From: JBOFSR01 sp051651645
Lineage (GTDB): Bacteria; Spirochaetota; Spirochaetia; Treponematales; Treponemataceae
Length of the DNA: 31,492 nucleotides
Assembly (NCBI GenBank): GCA_051651645.1
Contig: JBOFSR010000033.1
Coordinates: 1-31,492 of the forward strand
Direction of reading: 5' to 3'
Within the stretch, counting starts at the first letter, position 1, and each line of letters opens with the position of its first letter. The notes under the pieces were generated by a model, which worked only from the letters and a program-made list of their open reading frames with translations, ran no database searches and was not told the DNA's origin. A program made the translations under genes and the position numbers. Shown here one piece after another: positions 24,479 through 31,492 of this stretch.

Positions 24479-25457
24479 TTTTATCTTCTATTAAATCATC
24501 AAGGGAAGGTTTGTTATCCTTTGCTTTTCGCTTTGAGGATGTTTTTTTCACCGTGGTTTTTAAAGGAGAAATATCGAGGATTTTTTGCTCCAGCGTTCCC
24601 AATTGATTTGCAATACGTGCATCAACAGAACCAAAGTCAGTTTCAATTACACAACCGCCCTTATCAACAGTGGTATCTTCAACAAGCGTGATATTTTTTA
24701 CCGTCTCAACAGACTGAATAAATTCTTTTTTTCGTTCGGTTGCAAACTCAAAATCAGCCAAATTCACGTGAATAATAACATCGCCACGAGTTTTTACCTT
24801 CTTCAAAGCTTCTTTAATATTTTCAGCTACAACTTCCTCTTGGTGAGTAGAAACTACTTTAACAACTTTTCGAGTCATCAAAAGAACTAAGTCAATCACT
24901 TGCTGCTCTGTTTCTTGTAGGATTTCTTTTCTTTTTTCCATGATTTTTTCAATCATTGCATGAAGGCGCTCTGTTACACGCGTTGCCTCAGCAGAGCCAA
25001 CATCATAGCCTTCTTTGCTACCAGCTTCAAAACCCTCTTTTTTTGCTTCCGCAACCAATGCCTCTTGAGAATTTTGTGCCTCAGCAAGAATTTTTTCAGC
25101 CTCCTGCTGTGCGTTTTCAACAAGGCTTTTAGCTTCAGCCTCTGAGTCCACTTTCAACGCCTGAATTTGCTCAGTTTGAGACTTTACTTCATAGGATGCG
25201 GTATCTTCGGCTTCTTTAATAATTTGCTCAGCTTGAGCCTTTGCCGCATCAATCATTTGTTGCTTTTCAGCTTCCCACTCAAGACGAAACATATCAGCTT
25301 CACGACGTAAATCATCAGCCGTTGGCCCTTCGTAAATAGGCTCATCGGGAATGATAATTTCTTCAGGCTCATCTTCTTTTACAAAGTGTGATAATTTCAA
25401 TAAAACTTTATCATTAGCTGGAGTACACTCGCCTGGCTTAAAAACAGTTTTATTCAT
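24459..25457 (-). CDS. fliH: Flagellar export ATPase regulator FliH
   Basis: A 332-residue protein, longer than enteric FliH (about 235). Residues about 45-165 form an acidic, Ala/Glu-rich coiled coil; EGFEAGSKEGYDVG (153-166) carries the FliH Gly-repeat; residues about 170-295 are the conserved FliH/V-ATPase E-like domain ending KGGCVIETDFGSVDARIANQLGTLEQKI. A basic then acidic tail follows. FliH holds FliI in check and docks it to the C ring. Gene order between fliG and fliI confirms identity. Confidence 0.93.
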   Translation of the reverse strand: MNKTVFKPGECTPANDKVLLKLSHFVKEDEPEEIIIPDEPIYEGPTADDLRREADMFRLEWEAEKQQMIDAAKAQAEQIIKEAEDTASYEVKSQTEQIQALKVDSEAEAKSLVENAQQEAEKILAEAQNSQEALVAEAKKEGFEAGSKEGYDVGSAEATRVTERLHAMIEKIMEKRKEILQETEQQVIDLVLLMTRKVVKVVSTHQEEVVAENIKEALKKVKTRGDVIIHVNLADFEFATERKKEFIQSVETVKNITLVEDTTVDKGGCVIETDFGSVDARIANQLGTLEQKILDISPLKTTVKKTSSKRKAKDNKPSLDDLIEDKNAEHFN

Positions 25458-25477
25458 AGCTAATCCTTTTTACAAAA

Positions 25478-26506
25478 CTATACAACAAGCTCATCTTCAC
25501 CAGAGCGTGCAATAACAATTTCACCTGCATCTTCAAGACGACGAATGACAGCAACAATTTTTTGCTGGGCTTCTTCAACGTCCTTTAATCGAACAGGACC
25601 CATAAACTCCATATCTTCTTTCAACATCGCCGCCGCACGTTTTGACATATTTCTAAAAATTTTGTCTTGAACTTCTGTATCGACCGCTTTGAGTGCCTTA
25701 CTTAACTCAGTCGTATCAACTTCACGCATAACACGCTGGATCGAACGGTCATCGAGCATAACAATATCTTCGAACACAAACATTCGTTTTTTGATTTCTT
25801 CCGCCAAGTCAGGATCATCTTCCTCCAAAGCTTCAATAATACTCTTCTCGGAAGAACGATCAACAAGGTTAAGAATTTCAACAATACTTTCAACACCACC
25901 TGCTGCCGTGTAATCTTCATTTGAAAGACTAGAAAGTTTTTTCTCAAGAACACGCTCAACTTCACGTAAAACATCAGGCGACGTTCTATCCATCGTTGCA
26001 ATACGGCGAGCAACCTCACTTTGACTATCTTCAGGAAGATTTTGCAAAATTACGGACGCCTTATTTGGCTCAAGATAGGCCAAAATCAAAGCAATTGTTT
26101 GCGGATGCTCTTGTTGAATAAAGTTTAATAAATGAGCAGGATCTGTTCGGCGAACAAAGTCAAAAGGGCGAACTTGTAATGACGTTGTCAAACGATTAAT
26201 AACATCGATTGCTTTTTGACTGCCAAGAGATTTTTCAAGCAATTCACGCGCATAATCAATACCACCACTAGTGATAAAGTTTTGAGCGGTCATAAGATCT
26301 TGAAATTCTTCAAAAACTGCCTCTTTCAAATCAGCAGGAACACTCTCTAATCGAGCTATTTCAAAAGTTAGCGTCTCAATTTCATCATCACGCAAATGCT
26401 TGAAAACTTCAGAAGAAATTTCAGAGCCAAGTGAGACTAAAAAAATTGCCGCTTTTTGCTTTCCAGATAAATTCTTAAAATCTTTTATTTTCGGCTGCTT
26501 ATCCAT
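25478..26506 (-). CDS. fliG: Flagellar motor switch protein FliG
   Basis: A 342-residue switch and torque protein that binds the MS ring through its N terminus and stator proteins through its C terminus. The middle domain has the EHPQ motif at residues 133-136, and the charged C-terminal helix is RSIQRVMREVDTTELSKALKAVDTEVQDKIFRNMSKRAA. Full length for the family. Spirochaetes often have two FliG proteins; the location directly after fliF marks this as the copy in the canonical operon. Its ribosome site AGGAG overlaps the fliF stop codon. Confidence 0.97.
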   Translation of the reverse strand: MDKQPKIKDFKNLSGKQKAAIFLVSLGSEISSEVFKHLRDDEIETLTFEIARLESVPADLKEAVFEEFQDLMTAQNFITSGGIDYARELLEKSLGSQKAIDVINRLTTSLQVRPFDFVRRTDPAHLLNFIQQEHPQTIALILAYLEPNKASVILQNLPEDSQSEVARRIATMDRTSPDVLREVERVLEKKLSSLSNEDYTAAGGVESIVEILNLVDRSSEKSIIEALEEDDPDLAEEIKKRMFVFEDIVMLDDRSIQRVMREVDTTELSKALKAVDTEVQDKIFRNMSKRAAAMLKEDMEFMGPVRLKDVEEAQQKIVAVIRRLEDAGEIVIARSGEDELVV

Positions 26507-26512
26507 AGTAGG

Positions 26513-28219
26513 CTACTCCTCCATCAACCATGTTTTTAAAAGAGTCGCTGTGTCTTCAGGATTCTCTCTTGCCAATGCCATTGCACTTTCTTGCAACTCA
26601 AGGCGTTTGCGCTCATCAACGGACAGCGAAACTTCCATTCCCCCTTGCTCAGCATCCCACAGAGATTTTTCTCTTTCAAGCTGATGCTTTCGCAAAATCT
26701 GCTCTTCTTTAATGCGTTTACGGCGATCAAGCTCACGTCCAATCACTTTGAATAGCACAAAAACAACTAACAAAGCCATAATTGTAATCAAAACGGCAAC
26801 AATATTATCGCGATTTTGTTTTTGTTGCCGCAGCTTCATGTCATCTTCATAAAACTGGAAAGTTCTGTCAAACCGAATATTTTGTACGGAAACAGAATCT
26901 CCACGAGAACGATTAAATCCAACGGCATCCTGAATTTGACGAGTTACACCTTCAATAACATCGGCATCAAGAGGAACATACTCCCTCTCAATTGTCCCAT
27001 TTGTCTCCCAAATAGGATTACCTTTTTCATCATATTTTTTGAGCCACGTACCATCAATGTTTACAGAAACACTTACCCGATCAATACTTGGTGTTTTTTC
27101 AGAGCGAATTTGGCGAACATTTACGGCCTTATTTTCTTTAACAACAGATTCTTCATGCTTGCCATACACATTGGACATATCCGCATAACTTGGTGGCGTC
27201 TGCCCTTCAGCACCAGCAGGCCCTTCAGGATTGTAACCCGTTCCCTGCCAGCTTTTTGTCCCCGTTTCATGAGAAAGCGTAATCGACTCAACAATCTCTG
27301 AGTCATCATACGGCGTATCAGGATTATCAGGCTTAATAATAATTGGATTATATTCCGTTGCCTCAATAATTTGCTTAGACATATCCATATCAATTTTTAT
27401 ATTCAAATCACGCACGCGGTCAGTTGTAAACGTTGATTGAAGGGCAGAAAGAATTTTTGCCCGATATTGTGCTTCAAGACCTGCAATTAATTTTTGCTCA
27501 CGTGCAATCACGTCGACGCGTTCAATATTTTGCATGCCTTCAAAATCATTAAGCACTGTTCCATTTGAATCAGCAATTGTTATATTTTCGTCTTTCAAGC
27601 CTTCAACAGCAAATTTCAACAGCTTTTGAATGCCCTGAATCTTTTTTCGATCAGTTGTTATATCGCTACCAGGTTTTTGATAAATGATTACACTTGCCGT
27701 TACAGGATTTTGATCAGCTGCAAACAATGCTTTATCGGGAAAGGTTACCACAACGTTCGCCCGATCAACATCATCAAGTGCCTCAATATGGCGAGTTACA
27801 ACATCTGTGATTGAGCGACGCAAGTTGATATTCCGTTCAAAATCAGTAGTCGTCCAGCGATCAACATCAAATAAAGCCCAAGGATCAACATTACCAGGAA
27901 CTAAATCCTCACGCACTAAAATACTTCGCATTCGGCGGGCTACAGGATCGTTTGGCACAGAAATAATGCCTGCACCATTGACTGTCGCAGTTACATTTTC
28001 TTGTGCAAGCCTATAAATAATTCTATCGCGCGTTGCCTCATCGACAATCGGCACATTAAACAACGGCACATCTGTTGGTTGAATAGAAATACGAGAAACG
28101 AGAGCAAGCGTTATTATTACAACAACGATAACACCTGCTAGTATGAGTTTTTGAATTGTAGTCCATTTAGACCACAATTCCTTTAACTGTGGAATGAGCT
28201 TTTTCAGCCATTCGTTCAT
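26513..28219 (-). CDS. fliF: Flagellar MS-ring protein FliF
   Basis: A 568-residue inner-membrane ring protein that nucleates the basal body. Two transmembrane helices flank a large periplasmic part: residues about 24-43 and 472-492. The secretin-like ring-building segment includes VPDDPVARRM-like SVPNDPVARRMRSILV, and VTRHIEALDDVDRANVVVTFPD is a typical FliF stretch. The cytoplasmic tail ends NPEDTATLLKTWLMEE, the FliG-binding end. A GGGAGGGG ribosome site and a strong promoter (28285-28313) lie upstream, so fliF opens a separate transcriptional unit within the flagellar cluster. Confidence 0.97.
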   Translation of the reverse strand: MNEWLKKLIPQLKELWSKWTTIQKLILAGVIVVVIITLALVSRISIQPTDVPLFNVPIVDEATRDRIIYRLAQENVTATVNGAGIISVPNDPVARRMRSILVREDLVPGNVDPWALFDVDRWTTTDFERNINLRRSITDVVTRHIEALDDVDRANVVVTFPDKALFAADQNPVTASVIIYQKPGSDITTDRKKIQGIQKLLKFAVEGLKDENITIADSNGTVLNDFEGMQNIERVDVIAREQKLIAGLEAQYRAKILSALQSTFTTDRVRDLNIKIDMDMSKQIIEATEYNPIIIKPDNPDTPYDDSEIVESITLSHETGTKSWQGTGYNPEGPAGAEGQTPPSYADMSNVYGKHEESVVKENKAVNVRQIRSEKTPSIDRVSVSVNIDGTWLKKYDEKGNPIWETNGTIEREYVPLDADVIEGVTRQIQDAVGFNRSRGDSVSVQNIRFDRTFQFYEDDMKLRQQKQNRDNIVAVLITIMALLVVFVLFKVIGRELDRRKRIKEEQILRKHQLEREKSLWDAEQGGMEVSLSVDERKRLELQESAMALARENPEDTATLLKTWLMEE

Positions 28220-28284
28220 GATTACCCCTCCCGTGAACGAACTATGAAAATATACGAGAATATCCTCATTTTTAAATAAATATT

Positions 28285-28313
28285 ATTTTAGCACTTGATT
28301 TTTTTTTTGTCAA
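28285..28313 (-). promoter_or_regulatory. Sigma-70-like promoter of fliF-fliG-fliH-fliI-fliJ
   Basis: On the minus strand TTGACA (28313-28308) and TAAAAT (28290-28285) are separated by exactly 17 bases. A run of ten A begins with the last base of the -35 box and fills more than half the spacer. Transcription would start near 28278, about 59 bases before the fliF ATG. It lies in the 136-base gap between fliE and fliF. Confidence 0.72.
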
Positions 28314-28355
28314 CGCCACACAGATATTTATTCACTTTTATTTTTTTGTAAAAGA

Positions 28356-28679
28356 TTATCGTGTCGTAGTAATTTCTGTCCAGCCCTTAATGACACGGTC
28401 AACAACATTTTGCACTAATGAAAGTGATAAATTTGCCTTTGCCATTGCAGTCGTTACTTGGTGAACTTCAACACTTTCAGGATCGGTAATAACTTGCTGT
28501 GTAAGTGATGCAGAATCAAGCTGTAAATCATTAACTGAATTAATCGCATTAAAAAGCTGGTTGCTAAAGGTGTTGTTTTCTTCTTTAGAATTAGCATTTT
28601 TTGTTACCGTTTGCGGAAACGTGCCAATTTGCATGCTCGTTGAATCAGTCATGCCATTGTTTTGAATAAAATTAATCAT
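28356..28679 (-). CDS. fliE: Flagellar hook-basal body protein FliE
   Basis: A 107-residue protein of normal FliE length that joins the MS ring to the rod. The C-terminal half has the conserved helices: a QLFNAINSVNDLQLDSASL stretch, then VEVHQVTTAMAKANLSLSLVQNVVDRVIKGW, where VxxAxxKAxLSLxxxxxVRxKxxxAY is the family pattern. Located six bases after flgC, in the conserved flgB-flgC-fliE order. Confidence 0.94.
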   Translation of the reverse strand: MINFIQNNGMTDSTSMQIGTFPQTVTKNANSKEENNTFSNQLFNAINSVNDLQLDSASLTQQVITDPESVEVHQVTTAMAKANLSLSLVQNVVDRVIKGWTEITTTR

Positions 28680-28685
28680 CTACTG

Positions 28686-29141
28686 TTACCTCCCAATTTC
28701 AAGGGCTTTATTAAACATTTCTTTAGCACCTTGAATAACAGATGTGTTTGCCTCGTACGATCGACTAGCTGCGATTAAATCAACCATTTCGTTTACGATA
28801 TTAACATTTGGATACTCAACATAGCCAGTCTTTGGCCCAGCTTTAATTGCATCAGGATGGCTTGGGTCATAAATTAATTTTCCCTCACTCATATCCTTTT
28901 CGATTTTCAAAGCTCGCACTCCCTTACCCGTGCCACTTTCTAAATCACTGGGAACAAACGGTGTATTCCATGTAAGTTTTTTATCCATGGGCTCAACAAC
29001 TACTCGAGAACGTCTGTATGGCCCACCATCTTGCGTTCGTGTTGTTGAAGCGTTTGCTATGTTATCAGAAATTACGTCGGTGCGCAAGCGACTAACGGTC
29101 ATTCCTGTAGAAGCCGTGTTTATACTTGTAAAAAGTCCCAT
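28686..29141 (-). CDS. flgC: Flagellar basal-body rod protein FlgC
   Basis: A 151-residue proximal rod protein. The rod signature is VISDNIANASTTRTQDGGPYRRSRVV, with a typical FlgC GYVEYPNVNIVNEMVDLIAASRSYEANTSVIQ C-terminal region. It is secreted through the flagellar export apparatus without a cleaved signal peptide. It follows flgB by seven bases and precedes fliE by six. Confidence 0.97.
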   Translation of the reverse strand: MGLFTSINTASTGMTVSRLRTDVISDNIANASTTRTQDGGPYRRSRVVVEPMDKKLTWNTPFVPSDLESGTGKGVRALKIEKDMSEGKLIYDPSHPDAIKAGPKTGYVEYPNVNIVNEMVDLIAASRSYEANTSVIQGAKEMFNKALEIGR

Positions 29142-29148
29142 AAATTAC

Positions 29149-29562
29149 CTACCTTAATACTGTTCGTAATTGACTAAAATTAAAATTTTGTAGCTGTGTT
29201 AAAAGTTGATAATTCAATTGCGTCTTTAAAACGTTCATTGCTTCAACTTCTGGATCAACATTATTGCCGTTTGCTTTAATCGTTGATAAATAATCAACGA
29301 CTTTACGCGGTTTTACCGTTTTGTAATCAATATACTGATCACTTTTAATATGCCGCTCGTCAGTTGTCTGCATTTGAAACGAGTTTTTTGAGCTCGCCTC
29401 ACTTTCGAGGGCTGTTTTTAACATGCTTTCAAAATTAACATTCGAGCGTTTAAAATTTGGTACGTCAGAATTTGCAAGATTGTTTGAAGTTACTTGATAA
29501 CGCAAGCTACTGACATCCATTGCCCTTTGCAACAAATCTACTGACCTTGTAAATGTATTCAT
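29149..29562 (-). CDS. flgB: Flagellar basal-body rod protein FlgB
   Basis: A 137-residue proximal rod protein beginning MNTFTRSVDLLQRAMDVSSL, with YQVTSNNLANSDVPNFKRSNVNFE as the rod signature and VEAMNVLKTQLNYQLLTQLQNFNFSQLR as the closing helix. The start at 29562 is chosen because AAGGTGGAG lies just upstream and because an ATG 19 codons earlier (29619) falls upstream of the sigma-28-type promoter. First gene of the flgB-flgC-fliE unit. Confidence 0.96.
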   Translation of the reverse strand: MNTFTRSVDLLQRAMDVSSLRYQVTSNNLANSDVPNFKRSNVNFESMLKTALESEASSKNSFQMQTTDERHIKSDQYIDYKTVKPRKVVDYLSTIKANGNNVDPEVEAMNVLKTQLNYQLLTQLQNFNFSQLRTVLR

Positions 29563-29581
29563 TTTCTCCACCTTATTCCAA

Positions 29582-29608
29582 TTTTCGGAAGGACAGAAAA
29601 AAACTTTA
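29582..29608 (-). promoter_or_regulatory. Sigma-28-type flagellar promoter of flgB-flgC-fliE
   Basis: On the minus strand TAAAGTTT (29608-29601), an 11-base gap and TCCGAAAA (29589-29582) match TAAAGTTT-N11-GCCGATAA at 14 of 16 positions, with a perfect -35 element and exact spacing. Transcription would start near 29575, placing the flgB ribosome site almost at the 5' end of the message. It shares the TCCGA core and spacing with the element upstream of flgN. Confidence 0.7.
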
Positions 29609-29700
29609 GCAAAAATCATTTTTTAAGAGATAAAATATTCAAAATGAGAAAAATTGTAAGAATAACCGTTCACGATGACTATTAAAAGTTTAGATAGACG

Positions 29701-30786
29701 TTATTTAAGATAATCATACACAAGAGAGAAAATAATATTGCGTGCCTTTTTTGTCATTTTCTTAAACTGGACATGCAATGTCCAAACACCCTTATTCTCT
29801 TTTGAGTGAAGAACATGTCCAATGATTTCTTCTGTTTTAAGTAAATCATGCTGTATTTCTATTTTTACATGCAAGTCAACGGAAACAGAGCGTGATGCTT
29901 TAATACAACAGCCACCAGCAGAAATATCAACAATTTCACCAGAAAAAGTACCGTCAGAAATCTTGTATGAAACTTGACTACCTTGTACGATTGACTCCTT
30001 AACAACGTTTGCATCAATTTGGGGAATGGCATAAGACATCCGTGCTTCAACAGAAAGATCTTTTCGCCGAAATTCTCGATTTTTTAATGCTGTAATATTA
30101 TTTGAATGCATCAAAACAATAGTATTCGCATTTTGCAACGTTGAATATCGAACAATACGTGATGTAAAAATATAATCCATGAAATTTTTTGAACGAAAAA
30201 ATATACCTATTTTTGAAAGCGGCTTAAAAATAACCTCATTTTTCAAGCTATCACGTGGTGTTGTAATCACTAGTCCCTGTGGAGTATTTTCAAGAACAAC
30301 TGCCAGATACTGCTCTTTTTGAGATGTGATCAAAGAAAGTTCCTGATTTCGAGCAATATTTTGGCTGCTTGCAATGCTTGTCGATTTTCTTCTATAACGC
30401 TCAATTTTTTGTCGCAATAAAAACAAAACCTCAATATCACTGTCGTAGGCCTTTCCCTCACTCATAACATGATAGATTTTTTTAAAAAGCTTATCAACTT
30501 CCTTATCATTTTTAAAACAAAAGGCAAGATTTTTAATTCGGTATTTTTTACACAAATAAAATAAAAATTTTCTTTCTTCTTTATCAAAGCCAAAATAATC
30601 AGAAACCGAGTTGATTTCTTTACGGCTTGAAGAGCGTCTAATCAGGTCAAAAATTTTTTTTTGAAATACTTTATTAAGAGCAAAGAAAAAAAGAATACAA
30701 GCACCTGCAATAATAAATCCAAAATAAATGTATGGATTTTGCCTAGCTTCAAGAGGAGTAATCCCTGATTGTAAAAAGTATAACAT
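29701..30786 (-). CDS. Membrane-anchored PilZ-domain c-di-GMP receptor
   Basis: A 361-residue protein with one transmembrane helix (about residues 19-38), a helical cytoplasmic region (about 50-150), a beta-rich middle domain like the YcgR N-terminal domain (about 155-235) and a C-terminal PilZ domain (about 236-355). The c-di-GMP-binding motifs are intact: RxxxR as Arg237 to Arg241 in REFRR, and DxSxxG as Asp287, Ser289, Gly292 in DISAGG. YcgR-type proteins slow flagellar rotation; this position just upstream of flgB suggests a motility role, by inference only. It follows the unidentified gene by 24 bases, with GGAGA before the ATG. Confidence 0.87.
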   Translation of the reverse strand: MLYFLQSGITPLEARQNPYIYFGFIIAGACILFFFALNKVFQKKIFDLIRRSSSRKEINSVSDYFGFDKEERKFLFYLCKKYRIKNLAFCFKNDKEVDKLFKKIYHVMSEGKAYDSDIEVLFLLRQKIERYRRKSTSIASSQNIARNQELSLITSQKEQYLAVVLENTPQGLVITTPRDSLKNEVIFKPLSKIGIFFRSKNFMDYIFTSRIVRYSTLQNANTIVLMHSNNITALKNREFRRKDLSVEARMSYAIPQIDANVVKESIVQGSQVSYKISDGTFSGEIVDISAGGCCIKASRSVSVDLHVKIEIQHDLLKTEEIIGHVLHSKENKGVWTLHVQFKKMTKKARNIIFSLVYDYLK

Positions 30787-30810
30787 AAAATCTCCGTATC
30801 CGTAAGGTTC

Positions 30811-31401
30811 TTACAATTCTTTAACCATTTCCATGACAGCCTGTAAGCGTGGAACAATTTCATATTCCGATAAATCACCAACAAGAACAGTATCTTTTGA
30901 TTCAAACGCTTGCAAATACTCTTGTAAAATTACTGAAAAATCATTTAAGAAATCTGTCAAAGATTTTTTATCAATAGTAATTTGTTCAAATTTCTCAGGA
31001 AAAAGTGCTGATAAATGCAACGCCCTAAAAAACAACTGCAAAGAATCGGCAAGCTCTGTGATAGTTTCCATAACAACCACCTCCTGAGCTGTTTGTAACA
31101 GAACAGGAATCGCTTCAAGTTTAGCACAAAGACTTTCATAATTATGACTGATTTGTTTAATAAAATCAATAATCTCTGAAGAAGAAACTGAAACAAGATT
31201 CAAAGTATCAACTGAATTTAACTCTTTTTCAAAATACGCATCAAACTCATCAGGTTTTATTATAGTATTATCTATTTTAATTTCAATAAGAGTTGCATTA
31301 TTTTTTTCAAGTTCACGCTCAATTCCTCTCAAAATATCCCCAACGGTCTTTTCATTTTGAATGGTAATGTCTAATTCTTGTTGATCTAAAAAAGTTTTCA
31401 T
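30811..31401 (-). CDS. Conserved-looking protein of unknown function upstream of the PilZ gene
   Basis: A 196-residue cytoplasmic protein with no signal peptide or membrane helix; I do not recognise the family. Residues 1-75 read as a small alpha/beta domain (MKTFLDQQELDITIQ, then TVGDILRGIERELEKNNATLIEIKID), loosely like a ubiquitin-like or FliW-type strand-helix layout but without any motif to confirm it. Residues 75-196 are mainly helical and acidic. AAGGAG lies close before the ATG. The 24-base gap to the PilZ gene indicates one transcript, so the two proteins may act together. Confidence 0.7.
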   Translation of the reverse strand: MKTFLDQQELDITIQNEKTVGDILRGIERELEKNNATLIEIKIDNTIIKPDEFDAYFEKELNSVDTLNLVSVSSSEIIDFIKQISHNYESLCAKLEAIPVLLQTAQEVVVMETITELADSLQLFFRALHLSALFPEKFEQITIDKKSLTDFLNDFSVILQEYLQAFESKDTVLVGDLSEYEIVPRLQAVMEMVKEL

Positions 31402-31413
31402 CAGTACTCCTTA

Positions 31414-31447
31414 ATTTTTGAGAAAAAACTTTTTATCTCTCAAAAAT
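31414..31447. repeat. 10-bp inverted repeat in the leader of the unknown-PilZ unit
   Basis: ATTTTTGAGA (31414-31423) and TCTCAAAAAT (31438-31447) are perfect inverted repeats separated by 14 bases. On the minus strand the second arm ends right before TAAGGAG, the ribosome site of the unidentified gene. It could be an operator or an mRNA hairpin next to the ribosome site. The DNA is very AT-rich, so chance is not excluded. Confidence 0.5.
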
Positions 31448-31492
31448 AACAAATTTTAGTAGTCTAAAACAACTAAAATATCATATTATCTA

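Noticed and set aside
29563..29619. Longer flgB start at an ATG 19 codons upstream
   Set aside because: It lies upstream of the sigma-28-type promoter and lacks a good ribosome site; the rod-protein N terminus begins at 29562.

Overview
The window reads as a chromosomal segment of a spirochaete of the genus Treponema. The evidence is periplasmic-flagellum genes (two FlaA sheath proteins, flgN-flgK-flgL-fliW-csrA, and flgB-flgC-fliE followed by fliF-fliG-fliH-fliI-fliJ), a FabV/Ter enoyl-CoA reductase of the type known from T. denticola, a single-chain pyruvate:ferredoxin oxidoreductase, and AT-rich DNA. The species cannot be fixed from the sequence. Most of the window is core genome. The exception is the left edge (1-2068), which holds the tail of an unidentified gene, about 450 bases of repeats and inverted repeats, and a more GC-rich, isolated sucrose-6-phosphate hydrolase gene.

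Layout. 1-574: gene tail, a 23-bp tandem repeat (152-372), a nested inverted repeat (372-446) and a 44-bp duplication (460-547). 575-2068 (+): scrB. 2124-6721 (-): rplU-rpmA, a terminator, then a tightly packed obgE-nadD-yqeK-LCP-rsfS run with overlapping ends and several non-ATG starts. 6901-8091 (-): fabV. 8257-9743 (-): a tandem flaA pair. 9881-10774 (+): a PHP phosphoesterase whose stop codon abuts that of csrA. 10775-15237 (-): flgN-flgK-flgL-fliW-csrA. 15453-18992 (+): nifJ. 19232-22674 (+): a degenerate HD-GYP protein, a cysteine desulfurase and a secreted proline-rich protein of unknown function. 22696-29562 (-): the flagellar rod, MS-ring, switch and export-ATPase genes. 29701-31401 (-): a membrane-anchored PilZ protein and an unidentified partner upstream of the flagellar block.

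How the genes work together. The flagellar genes cover rod (FlgB, FlgC, FliE), MS ring (FliF), switch (FliG), export ATPase and its regulators (FliH, FliI, FliJ), hook-filament junction (FlgK, FlgL) with a FlgN-like chaperone, filament sheath (FlaA) and the FliW-CsrA control pair. PilZ and HD-GYP proteins place c-di-GMP signalling nearby. The promoters read by eye fall in two groups. One is sigma-28-like (TAAAGTNT, 11 bases, TCCGANAN) upstream of flgN and flgB. The other is sigma-70-like with 17-bp spacing upstream of fliF, flaA, fabV and rplU, the flaA one matching consensus exactly. NifJ and FabV fit fermentative metabolism. I saw no transposon, prophage, CRISPR array, tRNA or rRNA. No clearly new system is evident; the best leads are the left-edge repeat block, the homopolymer-bearing promoters, the degenerate HD-GYP and LCP proteins, and the PilZ-partner pair.
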